Part shown: positions 37,440 to 46,838 of the stretch, in pieces
Numbering within the stretch: position 1 is the stretch's first letter
Layout of the letters: the number at the start of each line of letters is the position of its first letter
From: Thermofontimicrobium_A sp034505795
Lineage (GTDB): Bacteria; Zhuqueibacterota; Zhuqueibacteria; Thermofontimicrobiales; Thermofontimicrobiaceae
Length of the DNA: 64,000 nt
Direction of reading: 5' to 3'
Assembly: GCA_034505795.1 (NCBI GenBank)
Contig: JAPDQM010000010.1
Span: 1 to 64,000, forward strand
The notes under the pieces: generated by a model
What the model was told of the DNA's origin: nothing
Seen by the model: the letters and a program-made list of their open reading frames with translations, nothing else
The model's database searches: none
Made by a program: the position numbers and the translations under genes

Positions 37440-37993
37440 AGAACATCACATCCTTTCTCTCCCTTTATATATTCATAGTTATTCGCTTATTAGTCAATGT
37501 TGATGTGGGGAAAACCCCATGCGAAATTCAGCAGTTTCAATTTGCCAACAAATTATATCACAGTGCGACCTCCATCGCAATGCAATCGAAATGACCCCAT
37601 TGATTCCTATTGGCACAGCCAAAGATTTCCTGCTTACTGAAAAATTGCACTACCATCTTTCCAATCAGGCGTATTTATAGCTTAAGGCTAATTTTACATT
37701 CCGATTATATACTCACACTTTTTTTGAAAGTTCCTTTTTAAAAAATATTTTCTATTTACATTGGCTTTCGCAAGAACCGTAAAATAAATTTTCGGTCACA
37801 TTCGTTGCCTGAATATCATCTTTACCATTTATCTTCACAGCCACCTAATATCCGATAATGACATTTTCATAGCAATCGCTATTTTGCGTTACTTGATCAA
37901 TTTCTGCCCTCTCCCGGCTGTTTTAATATACTAAATAAATTAGCAGAAGTCAAGCGATTGCTTGGAATATTTTCACTTTTTTATTATTAGTGG
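37440..37993. other. AT-rich intergenic region, 554 bases
   Basis: This region lies between the histidine kinase stop and rpsU. It contains no plausible gene. It should contain the rpsU promoter: on the minus strand TTGACT occurs about 60 bases before the start, but no good -10 at the right spacing was found. It is markedly more AT-rich than its surroundings. Confidence 0.4.
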
Positions 37994-39766
37994 CTAATTG
38001 TTGGGTTCCCGTGGCAAGAACACCGAAAATACGCTTCCGATTCCAACTTCACTCTCGACCTCGATTCGGCCACCATGCTCTTCGACGATCTGCTGAGCAA
38101 TGGACAAGCCCAGGCCAGTGCCGTTTTGTTTCGTGGAATAATAAAAATCAAAAATGCGAGAGAGCTGTTCGCTGGGAATCCCCTTGCCCGTGTCACGAAA
38201 AGAGATAACCAACCAATCCCGCTGCTCCCGATCTCGCTGCAATTCCAGGCCAATGGTCAAAATGCCGCCACCAGGCATAGCCTGAATAGCATTGATCAAA
38301 ATATTCAAAAAAACCTGACGCAACTGCTTTTCATCCACAAAAATGGCCAGGTCCGACACGGCATATCGGCGATGAATGCGAATGCCTGATTGCAAAGCCT
38401 CCGCCTGCTGGCTAAGGATCAGTTCATCCAAAATGTTCGATATCACGACCGGCGACTTTTTTAGCTTTGGAGGATGGCCCAGCGTCAGGAAATGATTGAC
38501 CAAATCATCCACGCGGCGGATTTCTGCTGCCACAATGCCAAGATAATGCTGCAATTTGTCAACGCTCGGCGTTGTTCGGGCCAGTTCCCGCTCAATGATG
38601 CGCATATTGACGACCATGGCATTCAGCGGATTTTTGATCTCATGAGAGAAAACCGCAGCCATCTTATTGAGCGTTTCAAGGCGCTCGCTTTTCTTGACCT
38701 TTTCTTGAAATTGAATCAGCTTCTCTGCCATTTCATTGAACCGCTCGGCTAATTTAGAAATTTCATCCATCCCGAGCGATGGAATCCGATACTTTAGGTC
38801 GCCGGCAGAAAATTGTTCCATCCCCGAGACCAACTGATTTACCGGAGTTACAATCCAGCGAGTATAAATAAAAGCAATCAATGACGAGAGGAAGATGCTA
38901 ATCGCCACAAAGGCAAGTGTTTGCATTTTCATCTTATCAGCAACGGCAAAGGCCTCGCTCACTGGCTGCTGGATGACGACGCCCCAATTCAATTGGCGCA
39001 GGATCACAAACGATGCAATCATCTTTGTTCCATTGCGAGCCATATAAATTCGCCAGCCGCTGCTATCGCTCTTGATATCCGTGTAAATTGTTTCATCAGC
39101 GAACGTCTGTTTAAGATATACCATTTTAGGCTCAGAATGTGCCAGATACCGCCCATTTTTGTCGAATACAAACGCCTGCCCCGACTTACCGATGACCCCT
39201 TTTTCCACCAATTCCCACATCTCCTTCAGATTGACTTCAGTAAGCAGTAGCCCATCGATCTGATTATACGAACGAACCGGCGCCGCCATCTGAATCACTG
39301 GCAATCGATCATCATACAGATAAACCTCGGATTGATAGACCATGCCATTTAACACCTGGCCAATGAACGCTTGCTGTCGATATTCATCGCGGCGTTCGAC
39401 TGGTAAGGTCGACAGCACCACCAAAGCCGAGTCATTCAAATATTTGAAGTCCCGAAAAATCGGGAAATCGCTTACTAATGTATTCAAAAATAAATCTTGC
39501 GCCAGACGGGTTTTCAATGTGCTGAAAACATTGGAAGCATTAAATTCCAGTATTAGCCGAGCATTGGCAACGGTCATTTCCAAACTGGTTGCCAGGTGGC
39601 GTGCTAACTCAAGATTTCGATGATTCACCACCTTCTCCACCGCATGGTGAACCGTATGAATTAGCACCGCGGCAGTAATAATAATTGGAATGGATGCTAA
39701 TAGGATATGGGATATTAGCAACTTGGTAATAAAGCGATGCTTGATTTTTATCCGCTCTTTAGCCAT
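37994..39766 (-). CDS. Sensor histidine kinase with Cache domain
   Basis: This membrane-bound histidine kinase has 590 residues. It has transmembrane helix 1 (LLISHILLASIPIIITAAVL), an extracytoplasmic dCache-type sensor (about 40-275), transmembrane helix 2 (LAFVAISIFLSSLIAFIY), a HAMP domain (about 305-355; SLGMDEISKLAERFNEMAEK), a short coil, a HisKA domain with His375 in FSHEIKNPLNAM, and an HATPase domain with NAIQAM, DTGKGIP and GTGLGLSIAQQIVEEHGG. The catalytic domain is NtrB/ZraS-like. It starts 11 bases after a solute-binding protein gene and has no adjacent response regulator, so its partner is elsewhere. The Cache domain and the binding protein probably form one sensing unit; this is inference. 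Confidence 0.93.
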   Translation of the reverse strand: MAKERIKIKHRFITKLLISHILLASIPIIITAAVLIHTVHHAVEKVVNHRNLELARHLATSLEMTVANARLILEFNASNVFSTLKTRLAQDLFLNTLVSDFPIFRDFKYLNDSALVVLSTLPVERRDEYRQQAFIGQVLNGMVYQSEVYLYDDRLPVIQMAAPVRSYNQIDGLLLTEVNLKEMWELVEKGVIGKSGQAFVFDKNGRYLAHSEPKMVYLKQTFADETIYTDIKSDSSGWRIYMARNGTKMIASFVILRQLNWGVVIQQPVSEAFAVADKMKMQTLAFVAISIFLSSLIAFIYTRWIVTPVNQLVSGMEQFSAGDLKYRIPSLGMDEISKLAERFNEMAEKLIQFQEKVKKSERLETLNKMAAVFSHEIKNPLNAMVVNMRIIERELARTTPSVDKLQHYLGIVAAEIRRVDDLVNHFLTLGHPPKLKKSPVVISNILDELILSQQAEALQSGIRIHRRYAVSDLAIFVDEKQLRQVFLNILINAIQAMPGGGILTIGLELQRDREQRDWLVISFRDTGKGIPSEQLSRIFDFYYSTKQNGTGLGLSIAQQIVEEHGGRIEVESEVGIGSVFSVFLPREPNN

Positions 39767-39777
39767 AGCTCGATGAC

Positions 39778-41004
39778 TTATTTACGGTTGATTTTCCACT
39801 CGGTAAATGGTAGCAGTCGCCCTGCGCTGTCCTGGAAAACGGAAAATTTATTTCGATTGACGAAATACCGTTCGAGCCACAAAAAGAACAAAAACGCAAC
39901 AGGATTATCCTTGTTAATCTCGTGCTGCAACGCTTGAAAGAGCATTTTTCGGGACATTGGATCTCGCGCCGCTTTATAAAGAGCCACATAACGATCGAAA
40001 GTACGATTGCGATAGCCCACGAAATTTTCTTTGCTAGTCGAATGAAAAAATGACTCCAGGCTTTCGACAGTCTCCTCAAATTGATAATTCATGAGCACTA
40101 CGTCGTAGTTACGCGCCAACAAACGTTTTTTGATCTCATTTTTGGGCAGCGGTAGCCTTACCACATCAATCCCCAGCTTATTCCAATCTATTTTTATTCG
40201 CGACACCAGATGTTCATCCAGTAACGAGCCCTTCTCATAAATCAGCGATACTCGAAACGGCGTTTCATTTTTATCCAGAATCCCATCGCCGTTGGTATCC
40301 CGCCAATTTTCATTCTGCAGCAATTGCAGCGCTTTTTTCGGATTGAATTTATATTCCTCCAGACCTGTCAGGTGCTGCGGCGATTCCTGTGAGAAGGGAC
40401 TATCGGCTAAAAAGGCGCGGCCCTTCAATATCCGATCAAACATATAACTTCGATTGATAGCATAGCTCAAAGCTTTTCGCAGGCTGGCATTCCTGAGCAG
40501 CACATGTTGATTATTAAAAGCCAAAAGCTTTACAGAATTGGCTGGCTTATAGCGGAAAGATACGCTCACCGAAGTAGTCGATCGGTCTACCTCTTCGGCC
40601 GCATCATCGCTTTCGGTGATGGCAAAATCGACCTCCTCAGTAATGATCGCAGCAATCAAGCGCTGTTCTGATTCAAAAAAACGAAAAATTAGGCGCGCCG
40701 GGCGATTTGATTCCACTGGTGCCGGATAAGTGATGCTGAAAATAATTTCATCATTTGAGCTTTCGGCGCGTTCCAGTTCAATCCCAAGCTCATCCAATAA
40801 GGCAGGATAGTAATTTCGCCGGATCAGCTCCTCCAGATCATCAGGATCAACCCGACCACTCAGTTCGCCAACAATCAAATCTCGCCATGGGGTCGGTAGA
40901 GCCGTTTGTGCCTGGCTGTGATTCCAAAGTAACACCACCACCAGAACGCCACCCTTAATCAGCAGCAGAAGATAGCCGACGATTATGCGCAATTTGCCAT
41001 TCAA
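39778..41004 (-). CDS. Family 5 extracellular solute-binding protein (orphan)
   Basis: This exported substrate-binding protein of 408 residues is related to peptide/nickel-type SBP_bac_5 proteins (DppA/OppA). The recognisable part is the middle and C-terminus: SVKLLAFNNQHVLLRNASLR, KALSYAINRSYMFDRILKG, KALQLLQNENWRDTNGDGIL and YDVVLMNYQFEETVESLE. The first lobe is shorter than in typical 500-residue members. The start is a TTG at 41004, since no ATG is available in frame before the signal peptide (YLLLLIKGGVLVVVLLWNHS). No permease or ATPase gene is nearby; a Cache histidine kinase follows 11 bases later. It therefore probably serves signalling rather than transport, which is inference. Confidence 0.82.
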   Translation of the reverse strand: MNGKLRIIVGYLLLLIKGGVLVVVLLWNHSQAQTALPTPWRDLIVGELSGRVDPDDLEELIRRNYYPALLDELGIELERAESSNDEIIFSITYPAPVESNRPARLIFRFFESEQRLIAAIITEEVDFAITESDDAAEEVDRSTTSVSVSFRYKPANSVKLLAFNNQHVLLRNASLRKALSYAINRSYMFDRILKGRAFLADSPFSQESPQHLTGLEEYKFNPKKALQLLQNENWRDTNGDGILDKNETPFRVSLIYEKGSLLDEHLVSRIKIDWNKLGIDVVRLPLPKNEIKKRLLARNYDVVLMNYQFEETVESLESFFHSTSKENFVGYRNRTFDRYVALYKAARDPMSRKMLFQALQHEINKDNPVAFLFFLWLERYFVNRNKFSVFQDSAGRLLPFTEWKINRK

Positions 41005-41136
41005 TGCAGTATTGGTTCTCTTTCTTCCCCTTGATCATTGAAAATTTAATATTAAAATTGGCATAAAAATTTCAACTTTATTTTAGCATATTTATTTTAA
41101 AATAGCAAGCAAAATTTATCAGCGCTCAAAAACCTC

Positions 41137-41164
41137 TTGACATTCATCAAAAATATTATTTAAT
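41137..41164 (+). promoter_or_regulatory. Sigma-70-type promoter for the Big_5 lipoprotein
   Basis: TTGACA (41137-41142), a 16-base spacer and TTTAAT (41159-41164; 5 of 6 consensus) lie about 50 bases before the start at 41213. The divergent region is otherwise very AT-rich. Confidence 0.6.
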
Positions 41165-41212
41165 TATTATCGTTCAATAGATAAGGTGGTGCATTCATTG
41201 GGGAGACAAATC

Positions 41213-42451
41213 ATGAAGTCCCTTCGATTTTGGAAGATATGGCTGTGCGGCTGGTGGATACTTATCATCGGATGCACCGAGGAACAGCCATATTCACCAG
41301 AAATTCAGCCAGGCCAAATTGTCGGAATCGTAAAACCGAGCAATGCCATGGCTAAGATCGAGCTGGTGCAAGGCGTCTCTATTCAAGCCACTACCTCTGA
41401 CTCCTCGGGCTATTACAAATTCAATCGGGTTACCGCCGGCACCTACAATCTGCATTTTAGCGCCATCAATTATGGTCGGCAGGAATTGACTAATATCGTG
41501 GTCTACCCCAATCGCATCACAGCCGTGCCAGATGTCTATTTAAAACCGATTCCGGAGCAAATTGCCACTACGTTTCCGCTAAACAATACCGTCGATTTTC
41601 CGCTGACCGCTCCAGTTCAAATTGAATTTCAATTTCTAATGAATCAGCCATCAGTTGAAGCGAACTTTGCGCTGCTTCCCCCCGTCTCTGGACATTTTTC
41701 CTGGGCCATTAGCAATGGCAAGAGCATCATGTCATTTCAGCCAGACGACCAATACGTTTCCAATTTCTGGTATCAGGCCGTGCTCTATAAAAATGCTCAG
41801 ACGATCTATGGCGATAATCTAGCGTTTGATTATTGGATCAACTTTAAAACAGAGACGGCGACGATAACCAGCACTGTGCCGCAAGATGGTGCAACCTTTG
41901 TTTCGCCTCAAACTGCGATTTACCTATATTTCAATTCGGCCATGGATCGGCCAAGCGTGGAACAGAATTATGTCATCTTCCCGGCAAAATTGGGGAGCTT
42001 TAAGTGGTTGGACTCGAGACGGCTGATTTTTCAGCCAGGCAGCTATCTCGCCAGCAGCACGATATACCAGATCGCTATCAATCCAGGAGCGGTCGATGTC
42101 TTTGGCACGCCCCTGTCCAGCAACAATGCCTTTTCATTCAAGACCGAGCCGTTGATGATCACGTCATCCTTTCCAGTTCATGGTGCCACGGCTGTCAGTC
42201 GCTCGACGCCGATTACCGTTACATTTAATACATTGATGAATCAGGTAGCCGCCCAACAGGCATTTTCCATTTCGCCGCTGGTATCGGGGTGGAATTTTCA
42301 ATGGAGTGATCTCAGCCGATTTCAATATTTCGGCACATCGCGTTTAGAAGCCAACACGTTCTATACAGTAACGATCGATACTACCTGCAGCGACGCCTGG
42401 GGCAATCGTTTGCCAGCCAATTTCAGCTTTATTTTTAAAACGGGTGAATAA
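41213..42451 (+). CDS. Lipoprotein with carboxypeptidase-regulatory-like and three Big_5 domains
   Basis: This predicted lipoprotein of 412 residues starts at ATG 41213 with GGGGAGA upstream; residues from the frame opening at 41186 are not needed. The lipobox is LIIGC (CTEEQP). A CarboxypepD_reg-like domain (about 35-110; GVSIQATTSDSSGYYKFNRV) is followed by three similar Ig-like Big_5 modules (about 115-210, 215-305 and 310-405), each beginning like IATTFPLNNTV, ITSTVPQDGAT or ITSSFPVHGAT and ending with FxFKTE. It looks like a surface scaffold without a catalytic motif. It faces a histidine kinase/SBP operon on one side and PorD on the other. Confidence 0.85.
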   Translation: MKSLRFWKIWLCGWWILIIGCTEEQPYSPEIQPGQIVGIVKPSNAMAKIELVQGVSIQATTSDSSGYYKFNRVTAGTYNLHFSAINYGRQELTNIVVYPNRITAVPDVYLKPIPEQIATTFPLNNTVDFPLTAPVQIEFQFLMNQPSVEANFALLPPVSGHFSWAISNGKSIMSFQPDDQYVSNFWYQAVLYKNAQTIYGDNLAFDYWINFKTETATITSTVPQDGATFVSPQTAIYLYFNSAMDRPSVEQNYVIFPAKLGSFKWLDSRRLIFQPGSYLASSTIYQIAINPGAVDVFGTPLSSNNAFSFKTEPLMITSSFPVHGATAVSRSTPITVTFNTLMNQVAAQQAFSISPLVSGWNFQWSDLSRFQYFGTSRLEANTFYTVTIDTTCSDAWGNRLPANFSFIFKTGE

Positions 42452-42507
42452 CTCATTTTCAAAACTCCATTAGCTAAAATTGCCTTCTGTTGCGCCGCAA
42501 TGGGATA

Positions 42508-43410
42508 TTACAAGAGTTCTTTATAAATATTCTCTCGATTGGGATCGAGCTGGATCAATTTGCGAAAAATATCTCGGTCAGGAGAATTTTTGAATAGTTC
42601 AACAATCTCGATATAATGTGCTTGGAGAAAATTGTCAACCCGCTTGAACTTAGGGTTTTCCTGCTTCTTAATCTCTTCAAGCATATTAATGGCTTCTTTG
42701 CAGTAGGTTCTGGCTTTGGCAGGATCTTCTTTGGCAAAATAAAGACCATAGAAATAAAAATCTTTCATCTCGCGATACTTTTTGGTCTTGTCGCTCACCA
42801 GGTCATGGATTAGCTCAACCCGGATGTCCCAGCCTTCAATGAATTGCCCCATGCCAAAGCGGGCTTGCTCGGCGATGAGCTTGGCCTTTTCAAAATAGGA
42901 ATTTCCTAACAGATGGCCAAATTTATCCATCTCCTCGCCAATGATAATATTCATATAAAAATCCAGCAGACTGGTGAGGGAATCCCAATTGTTCTCGGAA
43001 TGAACCGGTATCTCGCCTTTCTGGTATTCCATGCGGCAACGTTTATCAGAATACTGGACATCTGAATTATTTGAAATCAGCAATTGCACCTTGTATCGAT
43101 CTTCATAGCTCACGCTGATATCCTGTAGTAGCATATTTAAGCTAACCTTGATTTCGCCGATGAATTCGTCGTTGGTCCATTTGAAATTATTCAAATAATC
43201 TTCCAGGACGTTTTTAAAATTGCTGAGTTTTTCGCGTTTCTCATCGGGTAGCGCATTTAATTCTAAATCAACAGTCGCCCGAATCGTTTGCGCACTGGCG
43301 ACTGGGAATTGAATCAATCCCAACCAATAACAACATGCAAAAGCGATAATCACCATGACACGATGGAAATTGACGCCACGGCGAGCGGTACACGGCCTCT
43401 TCGCCATCAT
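42508..43410 (-). CDS. PorD-like protein (DUF4835), T9SS-associated
   Basis: This exported protein of 300 residues resembles the DUF4835/PorD family, which is associated with type IX secretion in Bacteroidota. Supporting features are the N-terminal DUF4835 pattern LENVLEDYLNNFKWTNDEF-like region (here NVLEDYLNNFKWTNDEF), YEDRYKVQLLISNNSDVQYS, and a conserved helical C-terminal half (about 170-300) ending IQLDPNRENIYKEL. GGAGGATCGAA sits directly before ATG 43410, so this start is chosen over 43437 and 43356. The signal peptide is long and ends near VASAQ. It is divergent from the PorV-like/HhH gene, which fits a local T9SS-related cluster. Confidence 0.8.
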   Translation of the reverse strand: MMAKRPCTARRGVNFHRVMVIIAFACCYWLGLIQFPVASAQTIRATVDLELNALPDEKREKLSNFKNVLEDYLNNFKWTNDEFIGEIKVSLNMLLQDISVSYEDRYKVQLLISNNSDVQYSDKRCRMEYQKGEIPVHSENNWDSLTSLLDFYMNIIIGEEMDKFGHLLGNSYFEKAKLIAEQARFGMGQFIEGWDIRVELIHDLVSDKTKKYREMKDFYFYGLYFAKEDPAKARTYCKEAINMLEEIKKQENPKFKRVDNFLQAHYIEIVELFKNSPDRDIFRKLIQLDPNRENIYKELL

Positions 43411-44584
43411 TTCGATCCTCCAACAGAAGGTTGTCATTCAGTCTCTCTTCTTTACTTTAAACATAAGAATTTTAGCCGAAATATGCAAGCAAATAGTTAT
43501 TCCCAGGCCGCCCAAAATACTCTGGTTTGCACCACTTTTTGGCCACCTATTTTTTGCCGAGGCCAGCTTTGCCAGCTTTGAAGTGAATGGTTGCGCCGCG
43601 CGCTATTACGCGCTGGGCAAAGCCTACGTTGGTCTGGCCAATACCCCGGATGCAATTTTTAGCAATTGCAGCGGCCTGGCGCAATCCAACGGACCATCGC
43701 TGGCTCTCTTTTACACTCATCTATTCGGAATGAAGGAACTAACCTGCAGCTCATTCGCCGCCGCATTCCCAACGCGTCTCGGTTACTTCGGCGCTGGCAT
43801 GATCAATTTCGGCAATGAAAGCTACCATGAACAATCGTTCCTATTATCCTACAATCAATCGATCGGCTCAAAATTCTTTTGCGGTCTCAATCTGCATTAT
43901 ATGAAACTCCAGATTGATCGCTATGGTTCAGATTTTTCAACCAGTCTGGACCTGGGGTGGCTTCTAAAGATTACTTCAGAATTCCGCTGGGGATTCTTTG
44001 CCAGCAATATCACCCGTTCCAACATGGGTTCCAATTCAGAGCCGTTGCCCCAAACATTTACTATGGGTTTCAGCTATCAACCCACCGATCCCATTATTTT
44101 CAACCTGGATTTATTCAAAGAAACGACCTTTCCGCTGGAGCTTCGAGCAGGGGGCGAATATTATCTATTCCAACGAATTGCACTGCGCAGCGGCTTCTCC
44201 ACCGCACCGGCCCAGTTTTCTGCGGGTGTTGGTTTGTTGGTGTCCATGGTTGAGATCGATTACGCCATCGCCACTCATGCTGATCTTGGTTTAACACATT
44301 ATTTCTCGGTTCAATTTCCAGTCAAGAAACTGAAAGATGCCCAGACCAGATCTCAATATCAGGCGGAGATAACCCAGCAGCCGATAATCAGGATCAATGT
44401 TAACCGAGCCAACGAAGCGGAACTCCGACAAATCCCTGGTTTGAGCCGTACTCTGGCGCGACGGATCATTCGACAGCGTCAAATGGATGGCCCATTTTCC
44501 CGATTGGAAGATCTTTTGGCCGTCAAAGGCTTGAACCGCAAGCTATTGGAACAACTACGTCCTTATCTCGACATTTCGGAATAG
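43355..44584 (+). CDS. PorV-like outer-membrane barrel fused to ComEA-like HhH domain (start unclear)
   Basis: This predicted outer-membrane protein begins (mature chain from about 43575; FEVNGCAARYYALGKAYVGL) like a PorV/UPF0164-type barrel, with DAIFSNCSGLAQ and HLFGMKEL. It ends with two helix-hairpin-helix motifs (about residues 347-409; IRINVNRANEAELRQIPGLS, ARRIIRQRQMDGPFSRLEDL), a ComEA-like DNA-binding module. No normal start with a ribosome binding site precedes the signal-like stretch KILWFAPLFGHLFFAEASFA. The only in-frame ATG (43355) lies inside the divergent PorD region; an ATG at 43483 is in another frame. A rare start (ATT/ATA near 43492-43498) or a frameshift is therefore likely. 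The stop at 44584 is followed 10 bases later by the HhH-barrel gene, so the two are probably one operon. Confidence 0.7.
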   Translation: MTRWKLTPRRAVHGLFAIISILQQKVVIQSLFFTLNIRILAEICKQIVIPRPPKILWFAPLFGHLFFAEASFASFEVNGCAARYYALGKAYVGLANTPDAIFSNCSGLAQSNGPSLALFYTHLFGMKELTCSSFAAAFPTRLGYFGAGMINFGNESYHEQSFLLSYNQSIGSKFFCGLNLHYMKLQIDRYGSDFSTSLDLGWLLKITSEFRWGFFASNITRSNMGSNSEPLPQTFTMGFSYQPTDPIIFNLDLFKETTFPLELRAGGEYYLFQRIALRSGFSTAPAQFSAGVGLLVSMVEIDYAIATHADLGLTHYFSVQFPVKKLKDAQTRSQYQAEITQQPIIRINVNRANEAELRQIPGLSRTLARRIIRQRQMDGPFSRLEDLLAVKGLNRKLLEQLRPYLDISE

Positions 44585-44594
44585 GGAGCGGATC

Positions 44595-46586
44595 ATGAGA
44601 CTGCGCTATTGGCTATATATTTTCATCGGCCTGAATCTTGCCTCGTGCCTCTTCGCCCAACAAACCGACCTGGATTGGTTTCTGGAACGAGGCGACGAAT
44701 TTGAGGACGCTTCGGATGTGCTGGAAAATCTTGCCGAACTCGAACGACATCCACTCGATCTCAATCAGGCTACCGAAGAGCAATTGCTGTTGCTACCATG
44801 GATTACGTCAACAACAGCCAGGCGTGTGATAGCCCATCGGAAAAAGTTTGGTGCATTTCATGAATTGGATGACCTGGCCCAAATTCCTCGGTTTAATATT
44901 GAACTCATTCCGCTACTTCGGCCCTACGTTGTCGTCAAGTCTGCTGACAATCAGCGTAGCTTCTCGGTAGCTATCAAAAACCGAATGATTCAAAAATTGG
45001 AGAAGAGTGTCGGTCTGCGCACGGGCATGTATTACCCCTCGCCTGCTAAAGTTTATAACCGATTTATCCTTGGCTATAAAAATCGTTTGACTGCTGGCAT
45101 TCTCACCGAAAAAGACAGCGGTGAGCGACGGTGGAACGATTTAGGTCTGGCATTTGTAAAGTACAACGATTCTGCTCATAATCACAAATTCATTGCTGGT
45201 AATTATCGGTTAGAGTTTGCCCACGGCCTGGTCCTTGGCAATCCCTTGTACTACGGCAAAAGCTATCAACCGCTCTTGCCTGCGAGAAGACAGAGCCGTG
45301 AGCTGGTAGAATGTGCGCTGGTGGACGAAAATGCTTCACTTCATGGAATTGCTGGTCAACTTTCCTTCAAATTTTATCAAATTTTCATTTTTTACTCAAA
45401 GCATTATCTCGACGCCTCGCTGAATCCGGATGGGAGTATCAGGAATTTTTACACTTCTGGTTATCATCGCAACGCAACTGAACTCAGCAAGAAAGATCAG
45501 CTTGCCGAAACGATGGTTGGTACCCGAGTAGGGATGCAGCCAGCCAACCATTTGTCATTGGGAGTCACTGCGTACCGTTCCCATTATGGGCAGTTCATCC
45601 AACCGGAGACCAAGGCCTATTCGCTGTTTGCCTTTCGAGGAAAGAAGAATAGCGTTGTCGGCCTTGATTTTTCCGCAAACGCAGGCGTAATCCATTTCTT
45701 CGGCGAGGCAGCGCGCTCAGAAAACAATGGCCACGGGCTGATCGCTGGCGCTACCTGGGAGGCCTCAGTTATTGACCTGGCGTTGATTGCTCGTCACTAT
45801 TCCAAAGATTTCCAGAGTCTGCACGGCAAAGCTTTTGGCGAAAGCAATAATCAGCCGCAAAATGAGACCGGTGTTTATATGGGGCTGCAATTGGCACCAC
45901 TTAGGCGCCTGAAATTCATTTTATCTTATGATCAATTCAAATTTCCCTGGGCCACCTATTTGATACCACTACCAGCCACCGGAGCGGAATTGCTGTTTCG
46001 GACCGAATATCGGTCCAGGCACAAGCTTAATTGTTACCTGCAACTCAAAGCCACTCAAAAGGACCATACCCTTAGCTATGTGGATGAGCTGAAACGAGAC
46101 AACCGCATCATCACGGTTCGGCATCAGCTAACGGCTCGCTGGCAATTGGAATATCAGCCCTGGCAGCAATTGCGAATTCGAGGCCGACTCGAAACCACCT
46201 GGATCAACTATGAGGTCCACGAACCGGCGCTGGCAGATCAATTTCCCAGACGTCACGGCCTGCTATTGTTTCAGGAAGCTCAATTCGCTGTCAATAAAAA
46301 TCTAACAGTCAACGGCCGCCTTACCTTTTTTGATACTGAAGATTATGATAGTCGTCTTTATCAATTTGAGCAAGATGTTCCCGCTCTCATGGCCAATTGC
46401 TTGCTCTACGGCGTGGGGAATCGGTGGTATCTCAATGTTCAGTGGAAATTTGGCTCGCTGTTGCGGCTATCAGCCAAATTCACTTCGACGAGGTACTTTT
46501 ACCAGAATACCATTGGTAGCGGCTGGGACCTAATACCTGGCGATCGTTTGCATGACCTTCATGTCCAATTTGAAGCTTGGTTGTGA
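44595..46586 (+). CDS. Predicted outer-membrane barrel with N-terminal ComEA-like HhH domain
   Basis: This exported protein of 663 residues has GGGAG upstream of the ATG and a signal peptide (end near LFAQQ). An acidic helical stretch (about 25-50) is followed by two helix-hairpin-helix motifs (about 53-115; LDLNQATEEQLLLLPWITST, ARRVIAHRKKFGAFHELDDL). The remaining about 540 residues alternate like a large beta-barrel (NRFILGYKNRLTAGILTEKD, KFIAGNYRLEFAHGLVLGNP) and end HVQFEAWL. HhH modules of this type bind DNA in ComEA; here one would lie in the periplasm attached to an outer-membrane barrel. This family is known in FCB genomes as 'helix-hairpin-helix domain-containing protein' with no settled function. 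Confidence 0.82.
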   Translation: MRLRYWLYIFIGLNLASCLFAQQTDLDWFLERGDEFEDASDVLENLAELERHPLDLNQATEEQLLLLPWITSTTARRVIAHRKKFGAFHELDDLAQIPRFNIELIPLLRPYVVVKSADNQRSFSVAIKNRMIQKLEKSVGLRTGMYYPSPAKVYNRFILGYKNRLTAGILTEKDSGERRWNDLGLAFVKYNDSAHNHKFIAGNYRLEFAHGLVLGNPLYYGKSYQPLLPARRQSRELVECALVDENASLHGIAGQLSFKFYQIFIFYSKHYLDASLNPDGSIRNFYTSGYHRNATELSKKDQLAETMVGTRVGMQPANHLSLGVTAYRSHYGQFIQPETKAYSLFAFRGKKNSVVGLDFSANAGVIHFFGEAARSENNGHGLIAGATWEASVIDLALIARHYSKDFQSLHGKAFGESNNQPQNETGVYMGLQLAPLRRLKFILSYDQFKFPWATYLIPLPATGAELLFRTEYRSRHKLNCYLQLKATQKDHTLSYVDELKRDNRIITVRHQLTARWQLEYQPWQQLRIRGRLETTWINYEVHEPALADQFPRRHGLLLFQEAQFAVNKNLTVNGRLTFFDTEDYDSRLYQFEQDVPALMANCLLYGVGNRWYLNVQWKFGSLLRLSAKFTSTRYFYQNTIGSGWDLIPGDRLHDLHVQFEAWL

Positions 46587-46838
46587 ACTTTCGCCATTTA
46601 TCATACCATCGCCTGTGGTTCTTAGATCTAAGGTCACGGTGGCTATGAATTCCTGCGGGGAAAAGGCTGGCACGACACTTTTTTGCAATATGATCGATCT
46701 AAATTACATTTTTGGTGCTCACCAAGAAATCCTTTCAAACCTGACCGAAAAAATTTCCTATTGCTTTATTGGTGGAAATATCTTATATTAGTAGCCGGTT
46801 AGCTTGAGATGCAGACTTTATGAGAGTTGAATCACATC

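Noticed and set aside
46668..46686. TGGCAC followed by TTGC, resembling a sigma-54 promoter
   Set aside because: The spacer is 9 bases instead of 5, which sigma-54 does not tolerate.
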